Part shown: piece by piece, positions 51,708-62,300 of the stretch
Position numbering within the stretch: the first letter of the stretch is position 1
Layout: each line of letters begins with the position of its first letter
From: Buchnera aphidicola (Nurudea yanoniella)
GTDB taxonomy: Bacteria; Pseudomonadota; Gammaproteobacteria; Enterobacterales; Enterobacteriaceae
Length of the DNA: 64,000 nt
Reading direction: 5' to 3'
Assembly (NCBI GenBank): GCA_039829995.1
Contig: CP140036.1
Location: 186,001 to 250,000 of the forward strand
Notes under the pieces: model-generated
Told to the model about the DNA's origin: nothing
The model's database searches: none
What the model saw: the letters and a program-made list of their open reading frames with translations, nothing else
Program-made: the position numbers and the translations under genes

Positions 51708-52187
51708 TTAATTTCTAGAAATATTTATTACTCCCGAACGAGAAAGTTCTACAATTTCTGATATATTTCGTATAACTGCTAAATATGAATTAATTTTATT
51801 GTTTGTTCCTGATAATTGTATTATGTGGTGCAAAGATGTTACATTTACAATAATTCCTTGAAAAATATCTGTAATTTGTTTAATTTCTTTTCGAATATGA
51901 CTAGTAGTACTTTTAATTTTAATTAGTATAATTTCTCTTTCTAAATGATCTTCATATGTTATTTCAGTTACTTGTAGAACATCAATTAGTTTATGCAATT
52001 GTTTTTCTATTTGTTCTATTGTAGTTTTATCTCCTATAGTTTGTATGGTTATTTTCGATAAAGATTGATCTTCTGTTGGTGCTACTGTAATACAATTAAT
52101 ATTGTATCCTCTTTGTGAAAATAATCCTACTACTCTTGATAATGCTCCAGATTCATTTTCTAACAAAATAGATATGGTTCTTTTCAT
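51708..52187 (-). CDS. ilvH: Acetolactate synthase III, small regulatory subunit
   Basis: ACT-domain subunit that stimulates IlvI and gives valine feedback control. It has 159 residues (163 in E. coli). The ACT domain is [26 protein letters not shown], and the second half has REIILIKI. The start overlaps the ilvI stop as ATGA, indicating translational coupling. Supplies the first step of valine and leucine and part of isoleucine synthesis, probably for the host. Confidence 0.96.
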   Translation of the reverse strand: MKRTISILLENESGALSRVVGLFSQRGYNINCITVAPTEDQSLSKITIQTIGDKTTIEQIEKQLHKLIDVLQVTEITYEDHLEREIILIKIKSTTSHIRKEIKQITDIFQGIIVNVTSLHHIIQLSGTNNKINSYLAVIRNISEIVELSRSGVINISRN

Positions 52188-53914
52188 GAATTATCTTTCC
52201 TATGTTTTTTTAATATCATATTATTCATTCCACCATTTTGAATTTGCATAGGATATACGTGTTCTGAAATATCAACAATAATATCTACAAATACTAAATG
52301 TCCTTTTTTTAATTTTTTTAAAGATAATTTTAGTTTTGTTTCTAATTCGTTTGGATTTTCAATTGATATTCCTATATGTCCATATGATTCAGCTAATTTA
52401 ACGAAATTGGGTAATGATTTCATATAAGAATGAGAATGACGTCCTGAATAAATTATGTCTTGCCATTGCTTAACCATACCTAGTGATTTATTATTTAGAT
52501 TCAATATTAATATAGGCAAATCATATTGCATGGCTGTAGATAGTTCTTGGATATTCATTTGTATACTTCCATCTCCGGTAATACATATAACAATTTCTTC
52601 CGGATATGCTAGTTTAACTCCTAATGCAGCTGGCAATCCAAATCCCATAGTGCCTAATCCTCCTGAATTAATCCATCTCCTTGGTTTACAAAAAGGATAA
52701 TATAATGCTGCAAACATTTGATGTTGTCCTACATCTGATGTAACATAAGCATCTCCTTTAGTTAATTTCCAAATAGTTTTAATAACTTTTTGAGGTTTTA
52801 TATTTTTTTCATCTTTTTTGTAATTCAAACTATTGATTTTTCTCCATTTATTAATTTTTTCCCACCATGGTTTTAAACAAAAACATTCTTTTAAAAAAGT
52901 ACTTTCAACTATAATTTTTAACATTTGTTTCAAAATATTTTTAGCATCCCCTAATATAGGAATGTGTGCAGTGATAGTTTTTGATATCGATGTAGGATCA
53001 ATATCAATGTGTATAATTGTAGCGTTTGGACAATATTTTTTTACATTGTTTGTTGTTCTATCATCAAACCGTACTCCAATTGCTAAAATAACATCTGAGT
53101 TATGAATAGCCATATTAGCTTCATAAGTTCCGTGCATACCTAACATTTGCAGATTTTGAGTATGATTCCCCGGAAATACCCCGAGTGCCATTAAAGAAGT
53201 AGTGACTGGAATATTTAATTTTTCTGCAAATATTTTTAATTCATTATGACTATTTGAATTAACAACTCCCCCACCTGCGTAAATTATAGGTTTTCGAGAA
53301 GTCTTTAAAAGGTTAATAGCTTTTTTTATAGATTCAATACTTCCTTTAATGATTGGATTATATGATCTTATATTTACTTCAGAAGGCCATGTATACGGTT
53401 TTTTGTTATTGGAGTGAAGAATATTTTTTGGAAGATCAATAACTATTGGTCCTGGCCTTCCGCTAGATGCTAACCAAAAAGCTTTCTTAAAGGTCATCGG
53501 AATATCTTCAGTTTTTTTTACTAAAAAACTGTGTTTGACTATTGGTCTAGAAATTCCAATCATGTCGCATTCTTGAAATGCATCATAACCTATTAAAGAT
53601 AGTGCTACTTGTCCTGATATGACTACCATCGGGATGGAGTCCATATATGCTGTTGCAATTCCAGTAATAGAATTAGTAGCGCCAGGTCCTGATGTGACTA
53701 AAACTACTCCAATGTTTCCGGTAGATCGTGCGTATCCATCAGCCATATGGGTTGCCCCTTGCTCATGACGAACTAAAATATGTTTAATTTTTTTAGTTGA
53801 TTTCAAAGAATCATATATATCTAATACTGCTCCTCCAGGATATCCAAAAATGTACTGAATACCTTGATCGATTAATGATTGAATAACCATTTCAGATCCT
53901 GATAGTATTTCCAT
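52184..53914 (-). CDS. ilvI: Acetolactate synthase III, large catalytic subunit
   Basis: ThDP- and FAD-dependent synthase that makes acetolactate and acetohydroxybutyrate. It has 576 residues (574 in E. coli). The N-terminal [14 protein letters not shown] and the catalytic Glu in [17 protein letters not shown] are intact. The ThDP and magnesium site is [36 protein letters not shown] FAD-domain sequence lies in the centre. Upstream of rsmH and the dcw cluster, the same broad order as in E. coli. Confidence 0.96.
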   Translation of the reverse strand: MEILSGSEMVIQSLIDQGIQYIFGYPGGAVLDIYDSLKSTKKIKHILVRHEQGATHMADGYARSTGNIGVVLVTSGPGATNSITGIATAYMDSIPMVVISGQVALSLIGYDAFQECDMIGISRPIVKHSFLVKKTEDIPMTFKKAFWLASSGRPGPIVIDLPKNILHSNNKKPYTWPSEVNIRSYNPIIKGSIESIKKAINLLKTSRKPIIYAGGGVVNSNSHNELKIFAEKLNIPVTTSLMALGVFPGNHTQNLQMLGMHGTYEANMAIHNSDVILAIGVRFDDRTTNNVKKYCPNATIIHIDIDPTSISKTITAHIPILGDAKNILKQMLKIIVESTFLKECFCLKPWWEKINKWRKINSLNYKKDEKNIKPQKVIKTIWKLTKGDAYVTSDVGQHQMFAALYYPFCKPRRWINSGGLGTMGFGLPAALGVKLAYPEEIVICITGDGSIQMNIQELSTAMQYDLPILILNLNNKSLGMVKQWQDIIYSGRHSHSYMKSLPNFVKLAESYGHIGISIENPNELETKLKLSLKKLKKGHLVFVDIIVDISEHVYPMQIQNGGMNNMILKKHRKDNS

Positions 53915-54114
53915 TTTTTCTCCAATTGTAATTTTATTTTTGTTTTATGTGTATAAGTTAATATTTAAATTGAATTTATAAATTTATAATAAAATGTTTG
54001 CTTTTAAATGTAAATCTATATATTTTCGTTTTTCTAAAGGCTTATTTTTACTGATTTTAGCAATTTTTATATTTAATTTCATATATTATAATTTTTATAT
54101 TTACAAAGTTTGTC

Positions 54115-55145
54115 TTATATAGGTTTTTTTATTAAAAATGAATAAAAATGAGGAGACATCCAAGTAAATAAGGTGGACTTATATTTTTTTATTAAACAGA
54201 CAGCTAGTTTCTCTTTAATAGCTAAGGATTTAGCTTTTTCAAATCCTAATATCATTAGACCTGTATCCCATGCATCTGATTCTAGTGCTGATTTTGAAAT
54301 TACACTTACTGAAACTAAATCAGTTTTAATAGGTTTTCCAGTAGTAGGACTAATTAGATGTATTATTTTTTTTCCATTTAAGTAATAATAATTTCTATAT
54401 GTTCCTGATGTACTAATAGAATGGTTATATAACTTTATAAGTATATGGATTTTAGTTTGTATGTCTGTTGGTTTTTGAATAGCTATTATTTTAGGTCGTG
54501 AAAAATTTTTAAAAACATGTGTTACAATTGCTCCTCCTACAGAAATAATAAAATCATTAATTCCTTTTTTTTTTAATAGTTCTCCTAAATGATCTGCGAG
54601 AAAACCTTCTTCTAATGTAGATAAATCCAATGTTATGTTCTTTATATGTTTTTTTAAATAATAATTTTTGTTTTTTTCGATAAGTTGTATTTTTTTTAAT
54701 CCGGTTAGTGAAAGAGCAAAATTAATATTTTCTGCTGTTGGAATATATGAAGCAGGACCTTTAGGACCGAATCCCCACATATTAACTAACGTTCCTATAG
54801 TAATATCTAAAGCATTTGATGTTTTTTTACCTATTTTCAAAGCCGTTGATATAACTTTTGCTAAATTTTTGTTAATATGTTTAGGTTTAGTACAATTAAA
54901 ACGATTAAATTTTGAAATGTCAGAATTTTTTTCCCAAAATGATAATTCTTTGTTATCGTTATATATTTGTTGTGTAATTGCTTTTATTAATGCATTTTTA
55001 TTTATATATCGATGAATAAGCTGTATTTTCCATGTTGTTCCCATAGTAAAACCAGATAGATAAATTATTTTGTCCCGGTCCTTTTTAAATAAGTTTATAT
55101 ATAATATTATGAGTAAAAAAAAAATGTTTTAAGCAATATTTTCAT
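54115..55145 (-). CDS. apbE: FAD:protein FMN transferase ApbE, frame broken at a T10 run in the N-terminal anchor
   Basis: ApbE attaches FMN to threonines of redox proteins such as RnfG/RsxG. The domain runs from MGTTWKIQLI through LDITIGTLVNMWGFGPKG, LDLSTLEEGFLADHL, SVGGAIVTHVF and ISTSGTYRNYY to ALESDAWDTGLMILG. A Met at 55044 could start it, but it lacks an export signal. An ATG at 55145, with AGAGGA upstream, starts MKILLKTFFF and breaks at T10 (55115-55124). One extra T gives MKILLKTFFFLLIILYINLF, a plausible membrane anchor, and 343 residues in total (351 in E. coli). No lipobox cysteine is present. The usual GEG is EEG. Confidence 0.85.
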
Positions 55146-55571
55146 TATTCCTCTACATGTTTATTTTTAGAAAATTTTATATTAATTCATTGAAATATAT
55201 ATAAAATTTAACATAATTAATAAAAATAACATGATAAATTTTAAGTTTTACTCAGATTTATTTATTAGTTTTTAAAAATTTAAATTTTTATTTTAGAGAC
55301 CAAGGAATGATGTATATATAAGTATTTTTTCATTTTATATTAATTTTATGTTATCTATATTTGTATTATTATATTAGATCAAATAAAAATTTATAATTTT
55401 AAATTTAAATTTTAGCACAAATCTATATTTATTAGTAAAAATGTATTTTTATAATATATTTGGTAATTTCTAGGTTTTTTTATTAATGCAATATATTTAA
55501 TTGAATTTAGTAAAATTCATAAATTATATTTAATTTTGAATAGTTAATTTTAATTCTATGATGAGAGAAAC
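55146..55571. other. apbE-degP divergent intergenic region
   Basis: About 426 very A+T-rich bases with promoters for both genes. I see no coding frame, RNA or strong hairpin. No convincing sigma-E or sigma-32 promoter was found for degP by eye. Confidence 0.5.
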
Positions 55572-57011
55572 ATGAAAATTGCAGTATTTGTGTTACGGAT
55601 AATGTCTTTGTTTTTTATTTTATTATTAAATTTAGGGATGTCATGGAATCAATCGCCATCTTTAAAAGATACCTCACGTTTAGAGTCTACAAATACAAGT
55701 TTAGCACCTATGTTAGAAAAAGTAATGCCTTCAGTAGTAAGTATAAACATTGAAGGTAGTACTGTAGTTAGAAATTATTCTATTCCTCGTCAATTTCGTC
55801 CTTTTTTTGAAGATACTTCTCCATTATGTCAAAAAGAATCTCCATTAAGAGATTCTCCTTTGTGTCAAGATGATTTTGATGGAGGTTCTTATCGTGAAAA
55901 ATTTCATGCATTAGGATCAGGTGTAATCATTAATTCGAAAAAAGGATATGTAGTTACTAATAATCATGTAATTGATCATGCTAATAAAATTCAAGTTCAA
56001 TTGAATAATGGTAGTCAATACGATGCAAAAGTTATAGGAAGAGATTCGCGTTTTGATATTGCATTACTTCAATTAGATGAAATTAAAAATCTTCGAGAAA
56101 TAAAATTTGCTGATTCAAACTTACTTAGAGTAGGAGATTATGTTATTGCTATTGGAAATCCATATGGTTTAGGCGAAACTGTTACTTCAGGAATTATTTC
56201 TGCTTTAAATCGTACTGGATTAAATATAGAAAATTATGAAAATTTTATTCAGACTGATGCAGCTATTAATAAAGGAAACTCTGGAGGAGCATTAATTAAC
56301 TTAAAAGGAGAATTAATTGGAATTAACACTGCAATTTTAGCTCCAGAGGGTGGAAATATTGGTATAGGTTTTGCAATTCCAATTAACATAGTGAACAGTT
56401 TAACTAATCAAATGATAGTTTATGGTCAAGTTCATCGTAATGAATTAGGTATTTTAGGAGCAGAATTAAACTCTGATTTAGCTAAAGCTATGAAACTTGA
56501 TATACATAGAGGAGCATTTGTTAGTCGAGTAGTATCGAAATCATCAGCTGATATTGCAGGGATAAAGCCTGGAGATATTATTGTTTCTCTTAACAAAAAA
56601 CCTATTTTTAGTTTTTTAGCATTACGAGCTGAAATAGCTTCTTTGCCAGCTAATACAAAAATGGAATTAGGATTATTAAGAAATGGAAATTTTAAATCTG
56701 TAGTTGTAGAATTAAGATTACGAGTTACGAATAAGATTAGTTCTTCAAGTTTAAGTTCGATGATAGAAGGTGCTGAATTAAGTGATTTCTATCTAAATGG
56801 ACAGCGAAAAGGTATTTATATTGAATCTGTTAAAAATGATACAGCAGCTTTTCGTATTGGTTTCAAAAAAGACGATATTATTATTGACGTAAATAAATAC
56901 TCGATATCATCCATAAATGATTTTCGAAAATTATTACGCATTAAACCCCCTGTATTAGTTTTTCATATTAAACGTGGAAATGAAATTATATATTTATTGA
57001 CAAAAGATTAA
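55572..57011 (+). CDS. degP: Periplasmic serine protease/chaperone DegP (HtrA)
   Basis: Degrades or refolds misfolded envelope proteins. It has 479 residues (474 in E. coli). A signal peptide covers the first 25 or so residues (VLRIMSLFFILLLNLGMSW). The LA loop keeps the SPLCQ...SPLCQ repeat with two cysteines. The catalytic triad is His in VVTNNHVIDH, Asp in SRFDIALLQL and Ser in GNSGGALINLKGELIG. Two PDZ domains follow (about residues 285-375 and 395-479). Convergent with dapD. Complete and without frame damage. Confidence 0.96.
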   Translation: MKIAVFVLRIMSLFFILLLNLGMSWNQSPSLKDTSRLESTNTSLAPMLEKVMPSVVSINIEGSTVVRNYSIPRQFRPFFEDTSPLCQKESPLRDSPLCQDDFDGGSYREKFHALGSGVIINSKKGYVVTNNHVIDHANKIQVQLNNGSQYDAKVIGRDSRFDIALLQLDEIKNLREIKFADSNLLRVGDYVIAIGNPYGLGETVTSGIISALNRTGLNIENYENFIQTDAAINKGNSGGALINLKGELIGINTAILAPEGGNIGIGFAIPINIVNSLTNQMIVYGQVHRNELGILGAELNSDLAKAMKLDIHRGAFVSRVVSKSSADIAGIKPGDIIVSLNKKPIFSFLALRAEIASLPANTKMELGLLRNGNFKSVVVELRLRVTNKISSSSLSSMIEGAELSDFYLNGQRKGIYIESVKNDTAAFRIGFKKDDIIIDVNKYSISSINDFRKLLRIKPPVLVFHIKRGNEIIYLLTKD

Positions 57012-57018
57012 AAATAAA

Positions 57019-57062
57019 CCTACCTAGAAAAAAATAAAATGGACGTTGTATTTTCAGGTAGG
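57019..57062. terminator. Hairpin between degP and dapD
   Basis: CCTACCT (57019-57025) and AGGTAGG (57056-57062) form a perfect 7-bp stem with a 30-base loop. It lies 8 bases after the degP stop and faces the convergent dapD. No long T-run follows on the plus strand. Confidence 0.55.
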
Positions 57063-57126
57063 ATTTCATTGTGTATTTTGTATGTTTACTAAAATTTTAA
57101 AAAATTAAAATATTTTTATATTTGTA

Positions 57127-57948
57127 TCATATATTTCTTAAGATATTGTTAATTTTTATTTTACTAAGTGTTTTATCATCTACTTTTTTTACGATAACAA
57201 CACAATATAAGTTATGATCGTTGTTTTTAGAAGGTAAACTTCCTGGAACTACAACAGAACCTTTTGGAATGATTCCGTAAGAAATAGTTTTTTTATCTCT
57301 GTCATAAATTTTAGTGCTTTGGCCAATATATACACCCATTGAAATAACTGAGTTAGATTTTACAATTACTCCTTCAACAATTTCGGATCTTGCTCCAACG
57401 AAGCAATTGTCTTCAATTATTGTAGGATTATTTTGCAGTGGTTCTAATACTCCTCCTATACCTACGCCGCCAGATAAATGTACATTTTTTCCTATTTGTG
57501 CACAAGATCCAACAGTTGCCCAGGTATCTATCATAGTTCCCTCATCAATATAAGCACCTATATTGATAAATGATGGCATTAAAATAGTGTTTTTTCCAAT
57601 AAAAGAACCATATCTAATTGATGCAGGAGGTACTATTCTTATTTTATCACGAATAAACTGCTGTTTTTGATATTTTGAATATTTATATTTTATTTTATCG
57701 TAATATTTTACATCTCCACTGTTTAAAATCTTATTTTCTTGTATACAAAAATATAACAAAATAGCTTTTTTAATCCATTCGTAAGTAAACCAATTATTTT
57801 CAATTTTTTCTGCAGTTCTTAAAATTCCCTTATTTAGCATTGATATTACTTGATTAACGGTGTTAATAATTGAGATATCGAGATTTTTAAAATTAATATT
57901 ATGTTTGTTTTCAAATGTATTTTCAATTGTTTGCTTTAAGTTTTTCAT
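57127..57948 (-). CDS. dapD: Tetrahydrodipicolinate N-succinyltransferase
   Basis: Succinyl-CoA-dependent step of lysine and diaminopimelate synthesis. It has 273 residues (274 in E. coli). An N-terminal helical domain is followed by a left-handed beta-helix of hexapeptide repeats ([30 protein letters not shown] and onward). The active-site Asp and Glu are in the conserved [19 protein letters not shown] and [11 protein letters not shown]. Provides DAP for MurE and lysine for the host. Confidence 0.97.
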   Translation of the reverse strand: MKNLKQTIENTFENKHNINFKNLDISIINTVNQVISMLNKGILRTAEKIENNWFTYEWIKKAILLYFCIQENKILNSGDVKYYDKIKYKYSKYQKQQFIRDKIRIVPPASIRYGSFIGKNTILMPSFINIGAYIDEGTMIDTWATVGSCAQIGKNVHLSGGVGIGGVLEPLQNNPTIIEDNCFVGARSEIVEGVIVKSNSVISMGVYIGQSTKIYDRDKKTISYGIIPKGSVVVPGSLPSKNNDHNLYCVVIVKKVDDKTLSKIKINNILRNI

Positions 57949-58037
57949 ATTTTATTTTAACTGTTTAAATGTAGATATAATACAAACACGATTTTATATA
58001 TTTCAAGTTATACAATTTTATTGTAATTTTATCACAA

Positions 58038-58832
58038 TTAATTTCTTAATATTCTTTCTATTTTTTCTTCCTTTTGTAATGTTAATATTTCGCAACCTTT
58101 TTCATTTACTAAAACTGTATGTTCATATTGAGCAGATAAACTTCCATCTTGTGTTTTTATTGTCCATCCATCGTTCATACATTTTACTTTACAACTTCCT
58201 GCATTAATCATAGGTTCTATTGTAAATATCATACCAGATTTCAGAGTTATTTCTTTATTATCATAATAATCATGATGTAGTATTTGTGGCTCTTCATGAA
58301 ATTTAGTTCCAATACCATGTCCGCAATATTCTTTTACTATGGAAAAATTATAATTTTCTACATATTTTTGTATTGTTTGTCCAATTTTACTTATATATAC
58401 TCCTGGTTTTATGATATGTAATGATAGATATAAACTATTTCTAGCTACCTCACATAGTAATTTTCCTATTTTTGTTGGTTTTCCTACAAAAAACATTTTA
58501 GATGCATCTCCATAATATCCATCTTTTTTTATTGCAACATCGATATTAACAATATCTCCACATTTTAATTTTTCTTTATAATTAGGAATGCCATGACACA
58601 CAACATTATTAATAGAAATACACACAGATTTTGGAAATCCATTGTATCCTAAACATGCTGGTTTAGATTCTTGATTATTTATTATATAGTTATAGCAGAT
58701 TGCATCTAATTCTCCTGTAGAAATTCCAGGCTTAATATATTGTTTAATCATTTCTAACACTTCAGCTACAAGTTTGCTTACCACTCGCATTTTTTTTATT
58801 TCATTATTTGTTTTTATAGAAATAGTAGTCAT
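58038..58832 (-). CDS. map: Methionine aminopeptidase, type I
   Basis: Removes the initiator methionine. It has 264 residues, as in E. coli. The five metal ligands are visible: Asp in VNIDVAIKKDGYYGDAS (two), His in CGHGIGTKFHEEP, Glu in FTIEPMINAG and Glu in QYEHTVLV. Divergent from rpsB across 253 bases, as in E. coli. Confidence 0.97.
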   Translation of the reverse strand: MTTISIKTNNEIKKMRVVSKLVAEVLEMIKQYIKPGISTGELDAICYNYIINNQESKPACLGYNGFPKSVCISINNVVCHGIPNYKEKLKCGDIVNIDVAIKKDGYYGDASKMFFVGKPTKIGKLLCEVARNSLYLSLHIIKPGVYISKIGQTIQKYVENYNFSIVKEYCGHGIGTKFHEEPQILHHDYYDNKEITLKSGMIFTIEPMINAGSCKVKCMNDGWTIKTQDGSLSAQYEHTVLVNEKGCEILTLQKEEKIERILRN

Positions 58833-59085
58833 GGTTTTATATATATTTATATTTTTAAAAAAGAATTATAAGTGTTTTTTAATAAAATATATATCATTAG
58901 ATAACTATATCTTTTAATATATTTGTATTTTATACTTTTAAAATGATTATAAATAATTAGTAGTTTTTAAATATTTTAAATTTTTTAAATTAATAAAAAC
59001 TTTTTATTTTTTATTTATATTAAATTTATTTTAATTTTAATTTTAATTTTTTAGCATTTATTACATTTATTTTCTTGGAGTTTTT

Positions 59086-59790
59086 ATGTCTGTTGTATCA
59101 ATAAAAGATATGTTAAAAGCAGGTGTACATTTTGGTCATCAAACGCGTTATTGGAATCCAAAAATGAAATCTTTTATTTTTGGTTCAAAAAATAAAGTTC
59201 ATATTATAAATTTAGAAATTACTCTTCCAATGTTTAATTTAGCATTGTCTGAATTAAAAAAAATTACATTGAAAAAAGGAAAGATATTGTTTGTGGGGAC
59301 AAAAAGATCAGCTAGTAAAATTATAAAACATACGGCAATATTATGTGAACAATTTTATGTTAGTCATCGGTGGTTAGGTGGAATGTTAACCAATTGGAAA
59401 ACAGTTCGCCAATCAATAAAAAGATTAAAAGATTTGGAATTACAATCTAAGGACGGAACTTTTAAAAAATTGACTAAAAAAGAAGCACTATTACGTATGC
59501 GTGAGTTGCATAAGTTAGAAAATAGTCTAGGAGGTATTAAAAATATGGGAGGATTACCTGACGCTTTGTTTATTATAGATGCAGAGCACGAAAAAATAGC
59601 TATAAAAGAAGCAAATAATTTAGGAATTTCAGTATTTTCTGTGGTGGATACTAATTCTGATCCTGATGGAGTAGATTTCGTTATTCCTGGAAATGATGAT
59701 GCTATTAGAGCAATAAATTTGTACTTAAATGCTGTTTCTAGAGCTATTTTAAAAAATCATGTAAAAAATAATGAAGCCTCTTTAAATTAA
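59086..59790 (+). CDS. rpsB: 30S ribosomal protein S2
   Basis: Ribosomal protein of the 30S head-body junction. It has 234 residues (241 in E. coli). It starts [24 protein letters not shown] and contains [39 protein letters not shown] and [25 protein letters not shown] strong SD (TTGGAG) precedes the ATG. First gene of the rpsB-tsf operon. Confidence 0.97.
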   Translation: MSVVSIKDMLKAGVHFGHQTRYWNPKMKSFIFGSKNKVHIINLEITLPMFNLALSELKKITLKKGKILFVGTKRSASKIIKHTAILCEQFYVSHRWLGGMLTNWKTVRQSIKRLKDLELQSKDGTFKKLTKKEALLRMRELHKLENSLGGIKNMGGLPDALFIIDAEHEKIAIKEANNLGISVFSVVDTNSDPDGVDFVIPGNDDAIRAINLYLNAVSRAILKNHVKNNEASLN

Positions 59791-59818
59791 AATGGTAAAA
59801 TTTATAAAAGGAGATTGA

Positions 59819-60619
59819 ATGAAAAAAATTACCGCACTTTTAGTAAAAAAATTGCGTCTTCAAACTGGAGTAGGAATTATAGATTGCAAAAATGCTTTGA
59901 TAGAAACTAAAGGAAATCTTGAAAAATCTGTTGATTTTTTAAGAAAGTTAGGACATATAAAAGCTATTCAAAAAAAATCGCATATTACTTCTAAAGGGTC
60001 TATATTTATTGGACATAATAAAAAGTATTCTGCTATGTTAGAATTAAATTGTGAAACTGATTTTGTTTCTAAGGAATGTAATTTTATTTCTTTTGGGGAA
60101 AAAATAGTAAATCATGCAATTATGTCAGGAATAGAAGATAGCGAATTATTAAGGAAGTTTTTTGAAAATGAAAGAATTGATTTGATTTCAAAATTAAATG
60201 AAAATGTATTTATTCGTCGGATAATAGTCCTTAAAGGACATAATATTGGAAGATATTTACATCATAATCGAATAGGTGTTTTAGTAGAAACTACGTCGAA
60301 TTTCAAGAAAGAGCTCATTAAAAATATTTCTATGCATATAGCTTCTAGTAAGCCTGAATATCTTTGTGCTAATGTTATCCCTAGTTCTATTATAGATAGA
60401 GAATATAATATACAGTTAGAATTAGCTAAAAAATCTAAGAAACCTGATTTCATTATAAAAAAAATAGTAGAGGGGAAAATGACTAAGTTTTTTAATGAAA
60501 TTTCATTACTTGGTCAAAATTTTATTTTTAATTCAGAAAAAACTGTTGGTGATATTATATTAGAAAATGATATTAATATAATTGCATTTTATCGATTTGA
60601 AGTAGGAGAATGTATTTGA
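59819..60619 (+). CDS. tsf: Elongation factor Ts (short C terminus)
   Basis: Nucleotide exchange factor for EF-Tu. It has 266 residues (283 in E. coli). The N-terminal UBA-like domain is TALLVKKLRLQTGVGIIDCKNAL. The EF-Tu contact TDFV is in NCETDFVSK. IGVLVETTS and VGDIILENDINIIAFYRFEVGE follow. The final helix of about 17 residues in E. coli is missing. AAAGGAG lies ahead of the ATG, 28 bases after rpsB. A terminator-like hairpin follows. Confidence 0.95.
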   Translation: MKKITALLVKKLRLQTGVGIIDCKNALIETKGNLEKSVDFLRKLGHIKAIQKKSHITSKGSIFIGHNKKYSAMLELNCETDFVSKECNFISFGEKIVNHAIMSGIEDSELLRKFFENERIDLISKLNENVFIRRIIVLKGHNIGRYLHHNRIGVLVETTSNFKKELIKNISMHIASSKPEYLCANVIPSSIIDREYNIQLELAKKSKKPDFIIKKIVEGKMTKFFNEISLLGQNFIFNSEKTVGDIILENDINIIAFYRFEVGECI

Positions 60620-60675
60620 GTTTTAAAATTATATTCATACATAAGTATGATTTTTTAAATATTCTTTTTTAAATA

Positions 60676-60716
60676 AAGGTTTTTATAAACCGCCATTAGG
60701 CGGTTATTGTAACCTT
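60676..60716 (+). terminator. rpsB-tsf operon terminator
   Basis: AACCGCC (60688-60694), loop ATTA, GGCGGTT (60699-60705) form a perfect 7-bp GC-rich stem. An outer stem AAGGTT/AACCTT extends it. It follows tsf and precedes pyrH by about 75 bases. The T-tract after the hairpin is poor, so some readthrough is likely. Confidence 0.7.
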
Positions 60717-60790
60717 ACAATTAAATGCATATATTTTCATATTATATTTATATTTTTTCTATTTTAATTCATTTTGGTAGTAAATTCTAA

Positions 60791-61528
60791 ATGTTAAAAA
60801 AAAATAATGAAATATTTAAGTTTAAACGTATTTTAATAAAATTAAGTGGCGAATCATTATTAGGTCATAGTACATTTGGTATAGATATAACGGAATTAAA
60901 TCGAATTTCAAAAGAAATAAAAAGTATTGTCAATTTAGGGGTACAAGTTGGTTTAGTTATTGGTGGAGGGAATATATTTAGAGGAGAAAAATTAGTAAAT
61001 ATTGGAATTAATAGAATTGTTTCAGACAACGTAGGCATGTTGTCAACTGTCATCAATGGATTGATATTACATGATTCTATGAGTAAAATTAATCTTAATG
61101 TTATCTTAATGTCTGCATTTCAAATAGGTTCTATTTGTGAAGCTTATAATTATAAAAAAGCTATACATTGGTTAAATAACAAACATGTAGTTATATTTTC
61201 TGGTGGATTAGGTAATCCCTGTTGTACTACGGATTCAGCAGCTTGTTTGCGCGCAATAGAAATAAAAGCTGATATTATTTTAAAAGGTACTAAGGTTGAT
61301 GGAGTGTATTCAAGTGATCCACATAAAAATTTTGATGCAATATTATATAAGAAAATTACTTATAATGAAGTTTTAAATAGAGAACTTAAAGTGATGGATT
61401 TATCTGCTTTTATATTAGCTCGTGACTATGAATTGCCTATTTGTATTTTTAATATATATAATCCAGGAATTTTATATCGCATTGTAAAAGGAAAACAAGA
61501 AGGAACGTTAATTAGATCTGTATTTTAA
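60791..61528 (+). CDS. pyrH: UMP kinase
   Basis: Phosphorylates UMP to UDP. It has 245 residues (241 in E. coli). The amino-acid-kinase fold is seen in RILIKLSGESLLG, VGLVIGGGNIFRG, DNVGMLSTVING, and TDSAACLRAIEIKADIILKGTKVDGVYSSDP. Lies between tsf and frr as in E. coli. Confidence 0.97.
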   Translation: MLKKNNEIFKFKRILIKLSGESLLGHSTFGIDITELNRISKEIKSIVNLGVQVGLVIGGGNIFRGEKLVNIGINRIVSDNVGMLSTVINGLILHDSMSKINLNVILMSAFQIGSICEAYNYKKAIHWLNNKHVVIFSGGLGNPCCTTDSAACLRAIEIKADIILKGTKVDGVYSSDPHKNFDAILYKKITYNEVLNRELKVMDLSAFILARDYELPICIFNIYNPGILYRIVKGKQEGTLIRSVF

Positions 61529-61633
61529 GATATATAATATTAAATGATTATAGATATAAATTAAAGATATTGATAATAAATGTTATTTTTTTAATGTTAT
61601 TAATACTATTGATATAAATTTAAGGAAAATATT

Positions 61634-62191
61634 ATGATTAAAAACATTAAGGAACGTTCGGAAGTTAAAATGGATAATTGTATTTCAATATTAATGAATA
61701 ATTTTAATACATTACGTACGGACAGAGCATCGCCTTCTATTTTAAATTCTATTTATATAAATTATTTTGGAAATAATGTGCAATTATGTAAGTTGGCTAA
61801 TATAATTGTAGAAAATTTTAATACTTTAAAAATTAATTTATTTGATATTGCTATTAGTAAAAATGTTCAAACAGCTATTATAAATTCTAATCTTGGTCTT
61901 AATCCTATTACTATAGGCAATGATTTAAAAATAATTTTACCTGCCTTGACAGAAGAAAAAAGAAAAAATTATATAAAATTAGCAAAAAATTTTGCGGAAA
62001 AAAGTCGAATTTGCATAAGAAATATTCGTCGAAATTCTAATGAACAAATAAAACGTGCTTTGAAAGAAAAATTGATTAGTAATGATATAGAAAGAGATTT
62101 ACAAAATTATATTCAACGTTTAACAAATTCTTATATAAGTAAAATTTCTAAGGTTTTGAAAACAAAAGAACATGATTTAATGAATATATAA
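61634..62191 (+). CDS. frr: Ribosome recycling factor
   Basis: Splits post-termination ribosomes with EF-G. It has 185 residues, as in E. coli. The typical RTDRASPSIL is near the N terminus. LPALTEEKRKNYIKLAKNFAEKSRICIRNIRRNSN follows, and the long helix bundle runs to the C terminus. AAGGAA precedes the ATG. The middle beta-domain (residues 30-105) is more diverged than usual (YFGNNVQLCKLANI). Confidence 0.96.
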   Translation: MIKNIKERSEVKMDNCISILMNNFNTLRTDRASPSILNSIYINYFGNNVQLCKLANIIVENFNTLKINLFDIAISKNVQTAIINSNLGLNPITIGNDLKIILPALTEEKRKNYIKLAKNFAEKSRICIRNIRRNSNEQIKRALKEKLISNDIERDLQNYIQRLTNSYISKISKVLKTKEHDLMNI

Positions 62192-62300
62192 CACAAATAT
62201 TTAAAATAGTAACTTTAGGCAAAATAGATTGTTTTATATTAATTTTGTGTTATTAATATATAATTTTTTATGTATTAGATATTGTATTTTGGACAAAACT

